Source of the DNA: Candidatus Fermentibacteraceae bacterium
GTDB lineage: Bacteria > Fermentibacterota > Fermentibacteria > Fermentibacterales > JCC-6
Length of the DNA stretch: 64,000 nucleotides
Direction of reading: 5' to 3'
Assembly: GCA_016936235.1 (NCBI GenBank)
Contig: JAFGPK010000005.1
Span: 1 to 64,000, forward strand
The notes below the pieces were generated by a model. That model was not told where the DNA came from. It was given only the letters and a program-made list of their open reading frames with translations, and searched no databases. Positions 16,247 to 26,022 of the stretch are shown here, one piece after another. Made by a program: the position numbers and the translations under genes. Each line of letters begins with the position of its first letter. The first letter of the stretch is position 1.

Positions 16247-17816
16247 GTCCGGCGGTTCCGGCAACGGCTTGTTCGCCGCAGCCTCGGTGGCATCGGTCCT
16301 GCTGCTGATGATGCCCTACATTATCATGTTCTCTTCGGGCACTTCCGGCCTGGTGGGTCTGCCCGCCGAAGACCCTGCGGTCGAGGGTGACGGTGATCCC
16401 TACGAGCACGCATGGCATTTCTGGTGGGTTTCCCGAGCCCTGGCCGGCGGGCAAGACCCGAGGTTCTGCCCGTTGATCTACGCCCCGGATGGAGCCTCCC
16501 TGGTCTACGACCATGTCGGATGGTTCGATACGCTGGTATTCGGTTTGACAGGGCTGGGACGGGAGTATCCGGGGCTCTCACACAGCCTTTCCCTCCTGAT
16601 GGGTACACTCCTGACGGGCATCTTCGGCTGGCTCCTGGCAAGGTCATGGGGCGCGGAGAGGTACGCGGCGCTGTTCACGGCCCTTGCCCTCGCATGGATG
16701 CCCGCAAGAACGGCGCACCTGCTGCAGCACTACCAGGTAGCCGGCTGCTGGGCCCTTCCCGGAGCTCTCTGGGCTGCTGCCCTTTATCTTAGGAAGGGCG
16801 GGGGGGCGGCCCTGGCAGCCTTCGCTGCCTTCACCCTGGCCGGAGGTCTGGAAAGTCCCTTCATCTCACTGTTCATCCTGGCCTGTCTCCCCGCCGCCTG
16901 TTTTCTCCTCGGGGGCAGCTGGAAGAGAACCGGGATACTGTCGCTCTCATGGGCTGTTCCCACGCTGGCCCTTGGCATTCTGGCCGCGTCTTCCCCGGGC
17001 GATTCGGGATCGCTGGAGCCGGAATGGAGGGAAGCCGTCTACTGGGCTGCGGAACCCCAGTCATTCCTTCTGCCGTCGCCCTTCGGGACCGCGGGGTCCC
17101 TGGCGCGGATGCCGTCGCGAATGTCTTGGATGTCCAACACCTTCGAGGGTGTCGTGACTCCGGGTCTCGTTCTTCTGTTGCTTTTCGGGCTCTACTCGTT
17201 CCGGAAGAAGAGCATGAGGATGGCGCTGGTTGTCGGGGTTTTCTGGCTGCTTGCCCTGGGACCCGAGCTGAGGTTTCTCGGCAGGCCGCTGGGAATACCG
17301 CTCCCGTTCAGGATATTTCAGCTCCTGCCTGTGCTGGGCGGGATCAGGGCTCCATCCAGGTTCGCCATTCCCGGGGGTCTGTTCGTGGCGCTGGCGGCGG
17401 GAATGGCGGTCTCGGGGCTGAAGGGTCGATGGAAGTACGCTGCATTCGCTCTTCTGCTGATGGAACTTGCCCTGCCTTCCCTCCCGACCCTCCGTGACCG
17501 CATACCCGCCGAATGCAGTGAAGTCCCGGCCGGATCCACAGTGCTGGAACTGCCGGTGGACAGGAACATCAGGATGTATTCATGGTTCCAGACCGGAGGG
17601 GATTACTCGAGACGGTACGCTTTCATGGCTCGACTTCCGGATTTCGAGGATACCGGTCCTGTCCCTGAAGGCGCGATGGAGCCGGTAGACGTGCTCATGT
17701 ACCACAGATGGCTCTACAGCCCCGTGCAGCGGGCGCTGCACGACGCGGAACTCGCGGAGTTCTTTCCTGAGGGTACAGGCTCCGACTCCGTATGGGTGGC
17801 GGAGGCAGACGAATGA
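16230..17816 (+). CDS. Polytopic membrane protein, probable GT-C-type glycosyltransferase
   Basis: 528 aa with about ten hydrophobic segments. After the first helix is an extracytoplasmic loop with acidic residues and Trp/His (EDPAVEGDGDPYEHAWHFWW, then YAPDGASLVYDH), a layout seen in GT-C enzymes that use polyprenyl-linked sugars (YfhO/DUF6311-like). The last ~100 residues form a soluble tail. It overlaps its neighbours by 17 and 4 bp, so it is part of the glycan operon. The GT-C assignment rests on topology and the loop, not on a full motif match. Confidence 0.6.
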   Translation: MYSGNRSGGSGNGLFAAASVASVLLLMMPYIIMFSSGTSGLVGLPAEDPAVEGDGDPYEHAWHFWWVSRALAGGQDPRFCPLIYAPDGASLVYDHVGWFDTLVFGLTGLGREYPGLSHSLSLLMGTLLTGIFGWLLARSWGAERYAALFTALALAWMPARTAHLLQHYQVAGCWALPGALWAAALYLRKGGGAALAAFAAFTLAGGLESPFISLFILACLPAACFLLGGSWKRTGILSLSWAVPTLALGILAASSPGDSGSLEPEWREAVYWAAEPQSFLLPSPFGTAGSLARMPSRMSWMSNTFEGVVTPGLVLLLLFGLYSFRKKSMRMALVVGVFWLLALGPELRFLGRPLGIPLPFRIFQLLPVLGGIRAPSRFAIPGGLFVALAAGMAVSGLKGRWKYAAFALLLMELALPSLPTLRDRIPAECSEVPAGSTVLELPVDRNIRMYSWFQTGGDYSRRYAFMARLPDFEDTGPVPEGAMEPVDVLMYHRWLYSPVQRALHDAELAEFFPEGTGSDSVWVAEADE

Positions 17817-18940
17817 GCGAGATCAGGGTCGCCTTCGACCTGAGTTCCGTGCCACACGCCCTCGGAGGCGTCTCCAGGTACCTTCTTTCCCTGGCTGAAG
17901 CACTGGTGACAGCCGCGCCTGAACGGGGGATAGAACCGGTGCTGGTAGACGTTGAAGCTGCCCATCCCGGAGTGCCGGGACCCGGAGCAATGTGCAGAGT
18001 CGTGCCGACTCCTTTATACATGGAAATACCGCTGCTGCGCCGCATACCCATCAGACGCGGCTGGGAAGAGTCTTCAAGGGCCGGCAGGATCGGCAGGCGA
18101 ACAGGCTGGCCCCGGGTATACCATCACAGCGGTGTTCAGCCATTCAACCCGCCGGGATCTGTCTCGGTGGTCACCGTATACGACTTCTCCGCCCTGGATC
18201 ATCCCGAGTGGCACACCCGGGACACTGTTTCCTACGCCGGAGTCGAGGAGGAGATGCTCAGATCGGGTTCCTATGCCGCGGCCATATCCTCATGGACCGG
18301 GCACAGCCTTTCGGGAAGACTGGGCATCCCCGAGGAAATGGTATACGCAGCAGGGGGTGCGGCCGACGACGATTTCTCACCCGGTGATCCTTCGCCGGAA
18401 ATCATGGAAGAGTACGGTCTCGAACCCTTCGGGTATCTGCTTCATGTCGGGAATTTCGTTCCCCGCAAGAACATCCCTTTCCTTGTGGACGTATACCGCG
18501 AATCCAGAAAAGAGGGGATGGATGTTACACTGGTGCTGGTCACCGAAGGCGGATGGGGAGGCGTCACGGTCGCCGAGGGCGACGGAGTCCGGATACTGCA
18601 CAGGGTGCCGGATGTTCACATGCCACACCTCTACCGGGGTGCAAGGGCCCTTCTGATGCCCAGCGAGTATGAAGGGCTGGGCCTTCCGGTACTCGAGGCT
18701 TTCGCTTGCGGGACACCGGTTATATCGAGCGATTCAGCCGCTCTGAAGGAGACGGTGGGCCAGAACGGGGCACTGATCCCTGCGGGTGACGGAAGAGCCT
18801 GGCTCAGCCAGCTGAAGTCTCTTTCGGATCCGGCCAGGATCGAGGTGCTGAGGCGCATGTCGGCCTCGGCCCATAGACGTCGGTGGTCCGATGTGGCGGA
18901 GGGTCTCTGCGATTTCTACCGGAAGATAGCCGGTCGATGA
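17813..18940 (+). CDS. GT4 family glycosyltransferase
   Basis: 375 aa from ATG 17813, which overlaps the previous stop (ATGA) and has GGAGG 7 nt upstream. GT-B motifs: N-terminal FDLSSVPHALGGVSRYLLSL, central LLHVGNFVPRKNIPFLVDVY, and the C-terminal donor-site motif SEYEGLGLPVLEAFACGTPVI with the two glutamates of GT4. Related to mannosyl- and rhamnosyltransferases of surface polysaccharides. The donor sugar is not predictable. Confidence 0.88.
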   Translation: MSEIRVAFDLSSVPHALGGVSRYLLSLAEALVTAAPERGIEPVLVDVEAAHPGVPGPGAMCRVVPTPLYMEIPLLRRIPIRRGWEESSRAGRIGRRTGWPRVYHHSGVQPFNPPGSVSVVTVYDFSALDHPEWHTRDTVSYAGVEEEMLRSGSYAAAISSWTGHSLSGRLGIPEEMVYAAGGAADDDFSPGDPSPEIMEEYGLEPFGYLLHVGNFVPRKNIPFLVDVYRESRKEGMDVTLVLVTEGGWGGVTVAEGDGVRILHRVPDVHMPHLYRGARALLMPSEYEGLGLPVLEAFACGTPVISSDSAALKETVGQNGALIPAGDGRAWLSQLKSLSDPARIEVLRRMSASAHRRRWSDVAEGLCDFYRKIAGR

Positions 18941-20181
18941 GAATACTCCACCTCGTCCACAGGTCATGGCCGTTCCACGGCGGAGCCGAGCGGTACGTGA
19001 TGGAGCACGCAGCGGCGGGTCTGGAGAGAGGACACAGCTCCGTGATCTGCACCACGGACGCCTGGGACATGTCATGGCTGGTCTCGAGGTCGGGACTGCA
19101 CATCCGGAGGAGAAGGGACATCCACCGGGGTGTGGACATCATCCGTTTCCCGGTGGCACATCCGCCTTTCCAGAACGTTCTCAGGGGATTGTCCCGGAGG
19201 TTCCGTCAATGCGGAAAGGACCGTTTCTTCTATCCCAACCCTTTCATACCTGAACTTGGAAAATGGCTTTCAGCTGACCGTGGCTTCGATCTCGTGCACG
19301 CGAACGCCATGCCCTTCATGCTCTATCACGGTTGGGCCTACTGCAGGAGGCGAGGCTGCCGTCTTGTCTCCGTCCCCCACGCCAACGTGGGAGAGAGGTT
19401 CAGGAGAGTCGATGGAATGGACTACTTCGGAGGATGCCAGGAGAGAATCCTCAAGGAGAGCGCCTTCGTCTCTGCCCAGAGCAGTTTCGAGAGGGGGCTC
19501 TACCTGGACTTGGGCATCCCGCAGGAAAGGATCCATCTCTCGGGAAGCGGGATAGACCCTGAGGAGTTCCGCAGAGCCGACGGGAACGCAGCACGGATCC
19601 GCCTCGGACTCGAAGGTCCGCTGATCCTCAGCCTCACGGCCCATTCCAGCCAGCGGGGAGTCAAGGACATGCTTGAAGCCTTCCGCGCCATTACCCTGAG
19701 GGGCGTGGATGCGACCCTCGTCCTGGCCGGCCCCGTACTGCCGGACGCAATGGAGCACCTCAGGCTGCTGGTTCCCGGAGACCCTCTGCTGAGAGACAGG
19801 GTCACGGTCACAGGCTACGTGAGTAAGGAGGACAGGATAGACCTGCTTCAGGCGGCTGATGTGGTAATGCTTCCATCCAGGCTGGACTGTTTCGGAATAG
19901 TGCTGCTCGAGGCATGGATGCTGAAGAAGCCCGTGATAGGATGCTGGTCGGGAGTGATGCCCGATATCATAGATGACGGCGGGAACGGTTTCCTCGTGCC
20001 CTTCGGCGACCCGGTGACCCTTGCCCACAGAATTGAGCTTCTCATGAGGGTTCCCTCCCTGGGAGCTTCCATGGGAGAGTCGGGGCAAAGGCTCGTGCTG
20101 GGGAACTGGACCTGGGACAGGGTGACCGACCGGTTCTACAGACGGCTCGCGCAGTGCTTCGCGGGAAGGCATGCGGAATGA
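18937..20181 (+). CDS. GT4 family glycosyltransferase
   Basis: 414 aa starting MRILHLVHRSWPFHGGAERYV, the classic GT4 N-terminus with the Gly-Gly loop. The donor-site motif is SRLDCFGIVLLEAWMLKKPVI. It is distinct in sequence from the preceding GT4 gene, so this is not a recent duplication. ATGA overlaps at both ends place it in the middle of the operon. The role is addition of one sugar to a lipid- or polymer-linked glycan on the cytoplasmic side. Confidence 0.88.
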   Translation: MRILHLVHRSWPFHGGAERYVMEHAAAGLERGHSSVICTTDAWDMSWLVSRSGLHIRRRRDIHRGVDIIRFPVAHPPFQNVLRGLSRRFRQCGKDRFFYPNPFIPELGKWLSADRGFDLVHANAMPFMLYHGWAYCRRRGCRLVSVPHANVGERFRRVDGMDYFGGCQERILKESAFVSAQSSFERGLYLDLGIPQERIHLSGSGIDPEEFRRADGNAARIRLGLEGPLILSLTAHSSQRGVKDMLEAFRAITLRGVDATLVLAGPVLPDAMEHLRLLVPGDPLLRDRVTVTGYVSKEDRIDLLQAADVVMLPSRLDCFGIVLLEAWMLKKPVIGCWSGVMPDIIDDGGNGFLVPFGDPVTLAHRIELLMRVPSLGASMGESGQRLVLGNWTWDRVTDRFYRRLAQCFAGRHAE

Positions 20182-21434
20182 TCCCTCGAATGACCGCCTC
20201 GGTGGTTACCTGGAACTCGGAGAGGCTTGTGCCCTCTCTGGCTGACACTCTCAATGCACTTCTGCCTATCTGCAGGGTAATCGTATCGGACAATGCCTCC
20301 ACCGACGGGACTGCTGATCTCCTGAAGAGAGAGGTGCCGGGAGCAAGAGTGATGGTGAATCCACGCAACGGAGGGTTCGGATACGGCAACAACAGAGTAC
20401 TGGAGGTCTGTGACACGGAATTCCTGCTTCTGCTCAATTCAGATGCCTCAATAAGCAGGGAATCCCTCGAGATGCTCCTGGAGACTCTCCTGGAAGACCC
20501 CGGGCTTTCCGGGATCCAGCCCCTGATAAGGCTGTGGGGCTGGCCATCGATAACTCTCAGCGCCGGATGCTCCATGAACGAGCACGGATTCGGCTACGAC
20601 ATGGATTTCATGCATTTCCAGTCCCTGCCTGATCCCGTACCGAGGGAAGTCCCCTGCCTCACCGCGGCCCTTTCGCTTTACAGGACGGACGCTGTGAGGA
20701 GGGCTGGAGGTTTCGACGAGAGAATGTTCATGTATTTCGAGGATATCGACCTGTCCCTGCGACTCCGATCCCTGGGCGGCGGTCTGCTTTTCCAGCCCGG
20801 GGCTGAAGCGGAGCACATGACGGGGGCTTCCAGCGGCAGGAGTGCGGCGGACAGGTGGGAGCTGCGTTCTGCGGCGTATCTGGCGAGAAAGTACCTGGGA
20901 GGTTCCGGATGCAGGCTTCCCCGCTACTGGACGGAGAGGGAATGGAGGACAAGGATCCACGCCATGCTTCACGGGTTGCCCTGGTTCTGGAGACCGGGGG
21001 CAGTCGCGCAGGCTGTGAGAACGCCCGTTGATCCCGTAGCGCTTTCCGGCGAGCTGCTTTCATGGGTCCTTGCCCCGAGGCCGCTTCGTATGCCCCGGCC
21101 GAGACCTCCGGACGGTTCAGAGGCCCGGCTGCCCGGCGACGGTCAGGTCCGGCCGGGTCCGGGATGGCGCGACGGAAGAACGGGGCCCTGGGGTTTCGGG
21201 TGCCTTAAGGTGCCTTCCGGCAGGGGAAGACTCCACCTGAGGATAGTCTCGTGCGATATTCCGGGTTCCGTAGCCCTCTGGTCCGGAAACCGATTCCTCT
21301 GCCGGACATTTGTCGGCGGCGGGGCTGCGGGATTGACGGCGGAGCTTCCCGAAGGAGAGGAAAGTGCCTATCTTGTTCCCGACAGACCCGAGCAGACACT
21401 TGAACTGGAGAATGTACATTACGAACTCTTATAG
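20178..21434 (+). CDS. GT2 family glycosyltransferase (WbbL/rhamnosyltransferase-like) with C-terminal extension
   Basis: 418 aa. Motifs: TASVVTWNSERLV, VSDNASTDGT (about 40), NGGFGYGNNR, NSDASIS with the metal-binding Asp, and FMYFEDIDLSLRLRSLGG, the ED[IV]DL signature of rhamnosyltransferase-like GT2 enzymes. The GT domain ends near residue 290; a proline-rich linker and ~80 beta-rich residues (from WGFGCLKVP to NVHYELL) follow. This tail is not part of the usual family. The start ATG overlaps the previous stop. Confidence 0.83.
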   Translation: MIPRMTASVVTWNSERLVPSLADTLNALLPICRVIVSDNASTDGTADLLKREVPGARVMVNPRNGGFGYGNNRVLEVCDTEFLLLLNSDASISRESLEMLLETLLEDPGLSGIQPLIRLWGWPSITLSAGCSMNEHGFGYDMDFMHFQSLPDPVPREVPCLTAALSLYRTDAVRRAGGFDERMFMYFEDIDLSLRLRSLGGGLLFQPGAEAEHMTGASSGRSAADRWELRSAAYLARKYLGGSGCRLPRYWTEREWRTRIHAMLHGLPWFWRPGAVAQAVRTPVDPVALSGELLSWVLAPRPLRMPRPRPPDGSEARLPGDGQVRPGPGWRDGRTGPWGFGCLKVPSGRGRLHLRIVSCDIPGSVALWSGNRFLCRTFVGGGAAGLTAELPEGEESAYLVPDRPEQTLELENVHYELL

Positions 21435-22203
21435 GATAATGGCTCTGGGTGTTTTCACAGCATCCCTGGCGCTGCTGAGGGGACCTTCCCTTCTGGCTGG
21501 TTCGGCGTGCCTGCTGACAGCAGGGTTACTGACGTACAGGGGAGTCAGGATCGCGCTTGTCGCTGCATTGTTCCTTGGCGGCCTTTCGCTGATGGCACGA
21601 CGGCCGTCGGCCATGGCGGCTCTATTGATCACAGGATCGATGATAGCAATGGCAGGATCGGATCGGATCATCTCCAGGGTCCTGATACTTGCCTCAACAG
21701 GTCTTACCTTCGCATCCGGAGCCCTCGATGACCTGCTCCCCCTGGTTCCCGCCGTGCTTGCCGCCGCGTTCCTTCCCGGGGCGCGGCGGAGGGGGGCGGT
21801 GGAAGGTGCGGGTCTCGTCCTGATGCTGCTGGCCGCGGGACTGCCCGCAGCTTCCGATCGGAACGTCGCCCGCGGGTGGGAAAGGATTGAGGGTGGGACA
21901 GCGGAATGGACGCACGATGAGCCACTGGACCTTGCAACCCCCGTACTTGTCCTCGATGCCGGAGAGGAAAGGTTCCAGCATCTCTCATTGACCATGTCCG
22001 CCGGGGGTACAAGGGACCGGCTGCCTGTGGGCATGGTAGTCTCCGGCGACTCTACCCTGCCTGTCATGCCCGGTGACAACACCCTGGAGATCGATCACCC
22101 TGATTTCCCCGTGACGGTCCTGCTCACGAGGGAATGGAAGCCTTTCAACCACCCTGTCATACATTTCATTCGGGCGGAGGCCGGCGTTGAGCGGGCTGAT
22201 TGA
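21412..22203 (+). CDS. Membrane protein of unknown function in the glycan operon
   Basis: 263 aa. The first ~150 residues are a run of hydrophobic helices (about six), the rest a soluble beta-rich domain beginning near WERIEGGTAEWTHDE and containing LSLTMSAGGTRDRLPVGMVVSG. I recognise no family. It overlaps the GT2 gene by 23 bp and the following GT-C gene by 17 bp, so it probably acts with them at the membrane. Starts at ATG 21412 or ATG 21439 are both possible; the ribosome sites are poor. Confidence 0.55.
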   Translation: MYITNSYRIMALGVFTASLALLRGPSLLAGSACLLTAGLLTYRGVRIALVAALFLGGLSLMARRPSAMAALLITGSMIAMAGSDRIISRVLILASTGLTFASGALDDLLPLVPAVLAAAFLPGARRRGAVEGAGLVLMLLAAGLPAASDRNVARGWERIEGGTAEWTHDEPLDLATPVLVLDAGEERFQHLSLTMSAGGTRDRLPVGMVVSGDSTLPVMPGDNTLEIDHPDFPVTVLLTREWKPFNHPVIHFIRAEAGVERAD

Positions 22204-24256
22204 TAAGGCCGCCGGCTTCCGGGGAATGCTCTTCCACGGTATGGGGGCCGTTCTGGTATTCGCCGTCTGGAGACTTACCGGGATGCCGTCACCGGGAACC
22301 CTGGGAAGGCTCATCCCCCTGGCCTGGTTCATCACAGCCATTGTCTCAGGCAGGGAGAGTGTCTCCGCCGCATCGGCCTGGCTGCTTGGAGCCTTCCTGA
22401 TCCTTGCCACCTTCTGGGCTTCTTCGCCTCCGATGTTCATCATCTCTTCCTCATGCGGCCTGGCCGCCCTGTTCCCCGGGCTACTGAGGGTATCCCGGAC
22501 CCGTCTCGGACTTCTGACCGCGATGATACCCCTGGTACCTCTGGTGCTTCTGCTCGTGCCGTTCACAGGAGACGAGCCTCATTATGCATGGATAACGGAG
22601 AGCATCTTCCCGGGGGACGGTGACGCTTTCTCCGGCTATGCTTACCAGCGCGGAGACACAGTCGAGGGTATCAGCCATCACCAGAGCCTTTTTCCCGCCC
22701 TGATGCTCCCGGGTTATCCCCTGGGGATGGAAGGCCTCAGGCTGGTGAACATACTCTTCGCCCTTGCAGCTACCATCTTCATGTCCATGATCCTCAGGTC
22801 TTCCGGTTCTCCCAGGTGGAGGGAGCTGTCACTGCTGGGAATCCTGATGGTGCCCGGCAGCGCCGTGCTGGGGCTGGTCTACCCCGGATGGCTTGCCCTG
22901 GCCGTTTTCCTCCTGGGCATACACATGTTCCTTTCCGGCGGGCGTCGCGTCTGGGTGGTGGCGGCCGCCGCGGTACTGGTCCTTCTGAAGATGAGGTTCG
23001 CCGGTATTTCCGCAGGGATGCTCACCGCACTGGTGCTGGAGACCAGAGGGAGACGGAGATGGACACTGCCAATCGTCCTTGCGGGTCTGGCGGTTGCCGG
23101 GCTGCTTTTCGACCTGGTCTTCCTCGGGGGCCGTGTTTTCTGGGTCAGGTACGGGAACGCGCCCTTCCTGAAGACGGTGCTGCTCCAGCCGTTCTACCGT
23201 TACCCGGACATGATAGTCTCAGCATTCTCAACCCTTGTCGATGTCGAGAGCGGGCTCCTTTGGAAAGCTCCATGGGTGCTTGCGGCGCTGGCAGGGCTCC
23301 CTGTGCTCAGAAGGGAGAACAGGCGGCTTTTCAGATGGCTCGGTATTCCTGCACTCGTCTATACCGTCTTCCTGGTTCTCTGGGCCGGCGTCAACTGGAG
23401 CGGGATGCCCACTCCTGCCGGAAGGATGCTCCTTCCTCTGCTTCCTCTGCTCCTTGCCTCCCTGGGCAAGGTCTGGGACAGGAGGGGAACTGCCGTGCTG
23501 GTATGGGTCTCACTCGCCGTTTCCGCCGCCCAGTTCTGCCATCCGCTTCTGCGGTTCAACTATGCTGACGGGACCGACAACCTAATGAGCATGCTGGCCG
23601 GTCCCTTATCGGGGATATACGCATGGCTGCCCACCGCCGTCAGGTTCCGACTGCCCGCCTTCGCAATATGGACTCTGCTGTCCGCCCTGGTGATCTGGTT
23701 CGTTCACAGAAGGAGCAGAGTCACCGAGTACGCGATAGCCGCCGGCTTCGGTTTCCTCTGCCTTCTTGGTGGAATGCCGAGGACGGACTGGGAGGCCGAG
23801 GACATACCTTCGTCCATGATGGATTTCTGCACGCTCTATCCGGCGGAGAACGAACCGGAATCCAGGGCTTACTGGCTTTTCTCCAGGGAACGGATGCTGC
23901 TGCTGTCGGGAAGGGGGGACAGGGTCAGGATACCTCTTAACGCCGCCGGTGGAGAGGCGGTGACGGTGACGGTATCCTTCCGAGGGGCAGGTTCCGGAGA
24001 GGGGCCGGGACTAAGAGCATCATGCGGCGGATGGAGCGATTCGATCTTCGCCGTTTCGGAAGTGATGGAACCGCCCGTATGGACGACCCTCATAAGGGAT
24101 ACGCGGCTCGAAGGGAAACCGGAGAACCTCAGGGAGCTCACATGGCGTATAACCGTCCCGGCTGTGTGCGATACACTGATCCTCACACCGATACCGGAAG
24201 CCGGCAGGAGGTCCGGCTGCGGCGGCATATACCTTGATGAAGTGTCCATCCGGTAG
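22187..24256 (+). CDS. GT-C (GT39-like) membrane glycosyltransferase with C-terminal beta domain
   Basis: 689 aa with more than ten hydrophobic segments. An extracytoplasmic loop carries GDEPHYAW (about residue 128), the acidic metal-binding motif of ArnT/PMT-type GT-C enzymes, followed by HHQSLFPALMLPGYPLG, matching the H/P-rich catalytic loop of this clan. From about residue 575 the chain becomes a soluble beta-sandwich-like domain ending YLDEVSIR. Likely transfers a polyprenyl-linked sugar to a glycan or lipid outside the membrane. TTG 22187 start; last gene of the operon. Confidence 0.72.
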   Translation: MSGLIDKAAGFRGMLFHGMGAVLVFAVWRLTGMPSPGTLGRLIPLAWFITAIVSGRESVSAASAWLLGAFLILATFWASSPPMFIISSSCGLAALFPGLLRVSRTRLGLLTAMIPLVPLVLLLVPFTGDEPHYAWITESIFPGDGDAFSGYAYQRGDTVEGISHHQSLFPALMLPGYPLGMEGLRLVNILFALAATIFMSMILRSSGSPRWRELSLLGILMVPGSAVLGLVYPGWLALAVFLLGIHMFLSGGRRVWVVAAAAVLVLLKMRFAGISAGMLTALVLETRGRRRWTLPIVLAGLAVAGLLFDLVFLGGRVFWVRYGNAPFLKTVLLQPFYRYPDMIVSAFSTLVDVESGLLWKAPWVLAALAGLPVLRRENRRLFRWLGIPALVYTVFLVLWAGVNWSGMPTPAGRMLLPLLPLLLASLGKVWDRRGTAVLVWVSLAVSAAQFCHPLLRFNYADGTDNLMSMLAGPLSGIYAWLPTAVRFRLPAFAIWTLLSALVIWFVHRRSRVTEYAIAAGFGFLCLLGGMPRTDWEAEDIPSSMMDFCTLYPAENEPESRAYWLFSRERMLLLSGRGDRVRIPLNAAGGEAVTVTVSFRGAGSGEGPGLRASCGGWSDSIFAVSEVMEPPVWTTLIRDTRLEGKPENLRELTWRITVPAVCDTLILTPIPEAGRRSGCGGIYLDEVSIR

Positions 24257-24344
24257 GTGCCGTGTCCTCTGCGGCTTGCGCCGGAACTGAGGCCTGTGCA
24301 GTATTGAGGTTGAGCGTAGGATAAGCCTTGACCGGGGAGGATGA

Positions 24345-26015
24345 TTGTCCAGAAGGTTTATAATAGGAGTGGAATTCCTGACCGGGCTGTCCATAGGCGC
24401 GGCTGCGGCAGCGGCTGCCGTGGCTTTCATGACTGCGTTCCTGGTCAACAGGGACCTGGGGGCCCAGTCCGGTCATATGGCCACGGTAACCGCATTCGCA
24501 CTGGGCCGTTCAATAGAGGATGATCCCGTGGAACAGCTGGGGAGAGTGGCAGACCCCCTTGTAAGGAGCGGAAGCCTTGAGGCAGCCGTGGTCCTGGATC
24601 AGGCAGGGAGGGTAGTGGCAGCCTCCGGCGATTCCGGTTCCGAAGCTCCGGTGCCCGGGGAATCGGACGAATGGTACTTCGCCGAGCTCCCCGGCAGCGG
24701 TCTCATTGTGGGTGTCAGACCGGGTATGTCATCGATCGCATCGGTCTACAACGTATTGATCACAGGTCTGGCCGCTCTGACTGCCGCACTGGCGGTCCTC
24801 GCATTCTTCACTCCAAGGTACCTTTCCCGAACCGTGATCTCGCCTCTCCGCGAGATACTTGTGGAAGCTGACCGGTTCACCAGCGGGGGAGGTATCGATC
24901 CCGAAACGGCGGGAGCTTCCTTCCACCGTCTGGTAGAGCTCCTCCACGAGCGGGAGAGACAGCTGAACGAGATGAAGGAGAGAGCGGAGGAGAGGGCGGA
25001 GAGGATAGAGAAGAGGTCAGCGGCCATACTCTCGGTGCTGGGCTCAGCGGTGCTGGCCATGGATTCCGAAGGGAAGCTCCTGCTCTTCAATCGTCAGTCA
25101 AGGGAGCTGTTCAGTCTTGATTACGGTGATATCGGGAGTGAGTTCCCATGGCAGAGGACCGAGGCGGGAAGGAAGCTGAAACCCCTGCTGGATCGCGGCG
25201 GTGACGAGGGTGTCTCATCCGGGGAGTTCCAGCTGGCAGGGGATAAGGGCAGGATCGATCGCATCTTTACCGTTGAGATCTCCCGCTCGAGGGGGGACGA
25301 GATAGCCGTCCTCGTGACTGATGTGACAAGGATCGGGGAACTGGAGAGGCGGATAGCCGACCAGACGGCAATGGCGGACCTTGGAGCTGCTTCGGCCGGC
25401 ATATCCCACGAGATGGGAAACACCCTGTGCGCCCTGTCGGGTTTCGTGGACCTGCTGGCCAGAGGACACTCGGATACCAGGACCGGCAACATCCTGGCGG
25501 AGGTGAGAAGAGAGGTCAACTCGGCCCGGTCGCTCATCAACTCATTCGGCAGCTTTGCGCGGTCGCCGGAACCCGAGGCATGCCGGATCTCCGCCGGCGA
25601 CCTGGAGGCGGCCATGAAGGATGTCTGCGGCGGATTTCCGGAGAGGTGCTCGGTTTCGGTAAACACGGGCGAGATAAGACTCAACGCCGATATCAAACTG
25701 ATCTCATCATGCCTTCGTAACCTTGTCCGGAACGCGGTGGAGGCTCATCCGTCCTCAAGCATCCGTGTGAGCGTCACTTCTTCCGGAGGCAACGTCATCA
25801 TCTCCGTCGCCGATTCCGGTCCGGGTCTTCCCATGGACTGCGAGGAGGTCTTCAGACCTTTCCGCTCCACCAAGGACAGGAGCAGCGGCAACATGGGACT
25901 GGGGCTTTCGGTGAGCAGGAGGATAATCAGGGCCATGGGCGGAGAGCTCAGCGGCAGGAACCGCGACGAGGGGGGGGCGGTGTTCGAGATAGTGCTTCCC
26001 CTGGACTCATCCTAG
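24345..26015 (+). CDS. Membrane sensor histidine kinase
   Basis: 556 aa. TM1 (about 6-33), an extracytoplasmic sensor of ~90 residues, TM2 (about 126-152), a HAMP-like/coiled-coil region (HERERQLNEMKERAEERAER, about 200-225), a PAS-like domain (to about 340), then the kinase core: H-box GISHEMGN (His about 354), N-box NLVRNAVEA, G1 DSGPG, F-box FRPF, G2 GLGLSVS. NtrB/ZraS-like. TTG start after GGGGAGGATGA. The response regulator gene begins 7 bp downstream. The signal sensed is unknown. Confidence 0.9.
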   Translation: MSRRFIIGVEFLTGLSIGAAAAAAAVAFMTAFLVNRDLGAQSGHMATVTAFALGRSIEDDPVEQLGRVADPLVRSGSLEAAVVLDQAGRVVAASGDSGSEAPVPGESDEWYFAELPGSGLIVGVRPGMSSIASVYNVLITGLAALTAALAVLAFFTPRYLSRTVISPLREILVEADRFTSGGGIDPETAGASFHRLVELLHERERQLNEMKERAEERAERIEKRSAAILSVLGSAVLAMDSEGKLLLFNRQSRELFSLDYGDIGSEFPWQRTEAGRKLKPLLDRGGDEGVSSGEFQLAGDKGRIDRIFTVEISRSRGDEIAVLVTDVTRIGELERRIADQTAMADLGAASAGISHEMGNTLCALSGFVDLLARGHSDTRTGNILAEVRREVNSARSLINSFGSFARSPEPEACRISAGDLEAAMKDVCGGFPERCSVSVNTGEIRLNADIKLISSCLRNLVRNAVEAHPSSSIRVSVTSSGGNVIISVADSGPGLPMDCEEVFRPFRSTKDRSSGNMGLGLSVSRRIIRAMGGELSGRNRDEGGAVFEIVLPLDSS

Positions 26016-26022
26016 GAGGTTC

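Noticed and set aside
22816-23568. Plus-strand frame of 250 aa inside the GT-C gene
   Set aside because: Out-of-frame shadow with Arg/Gly-rich composition and no ribosome site.
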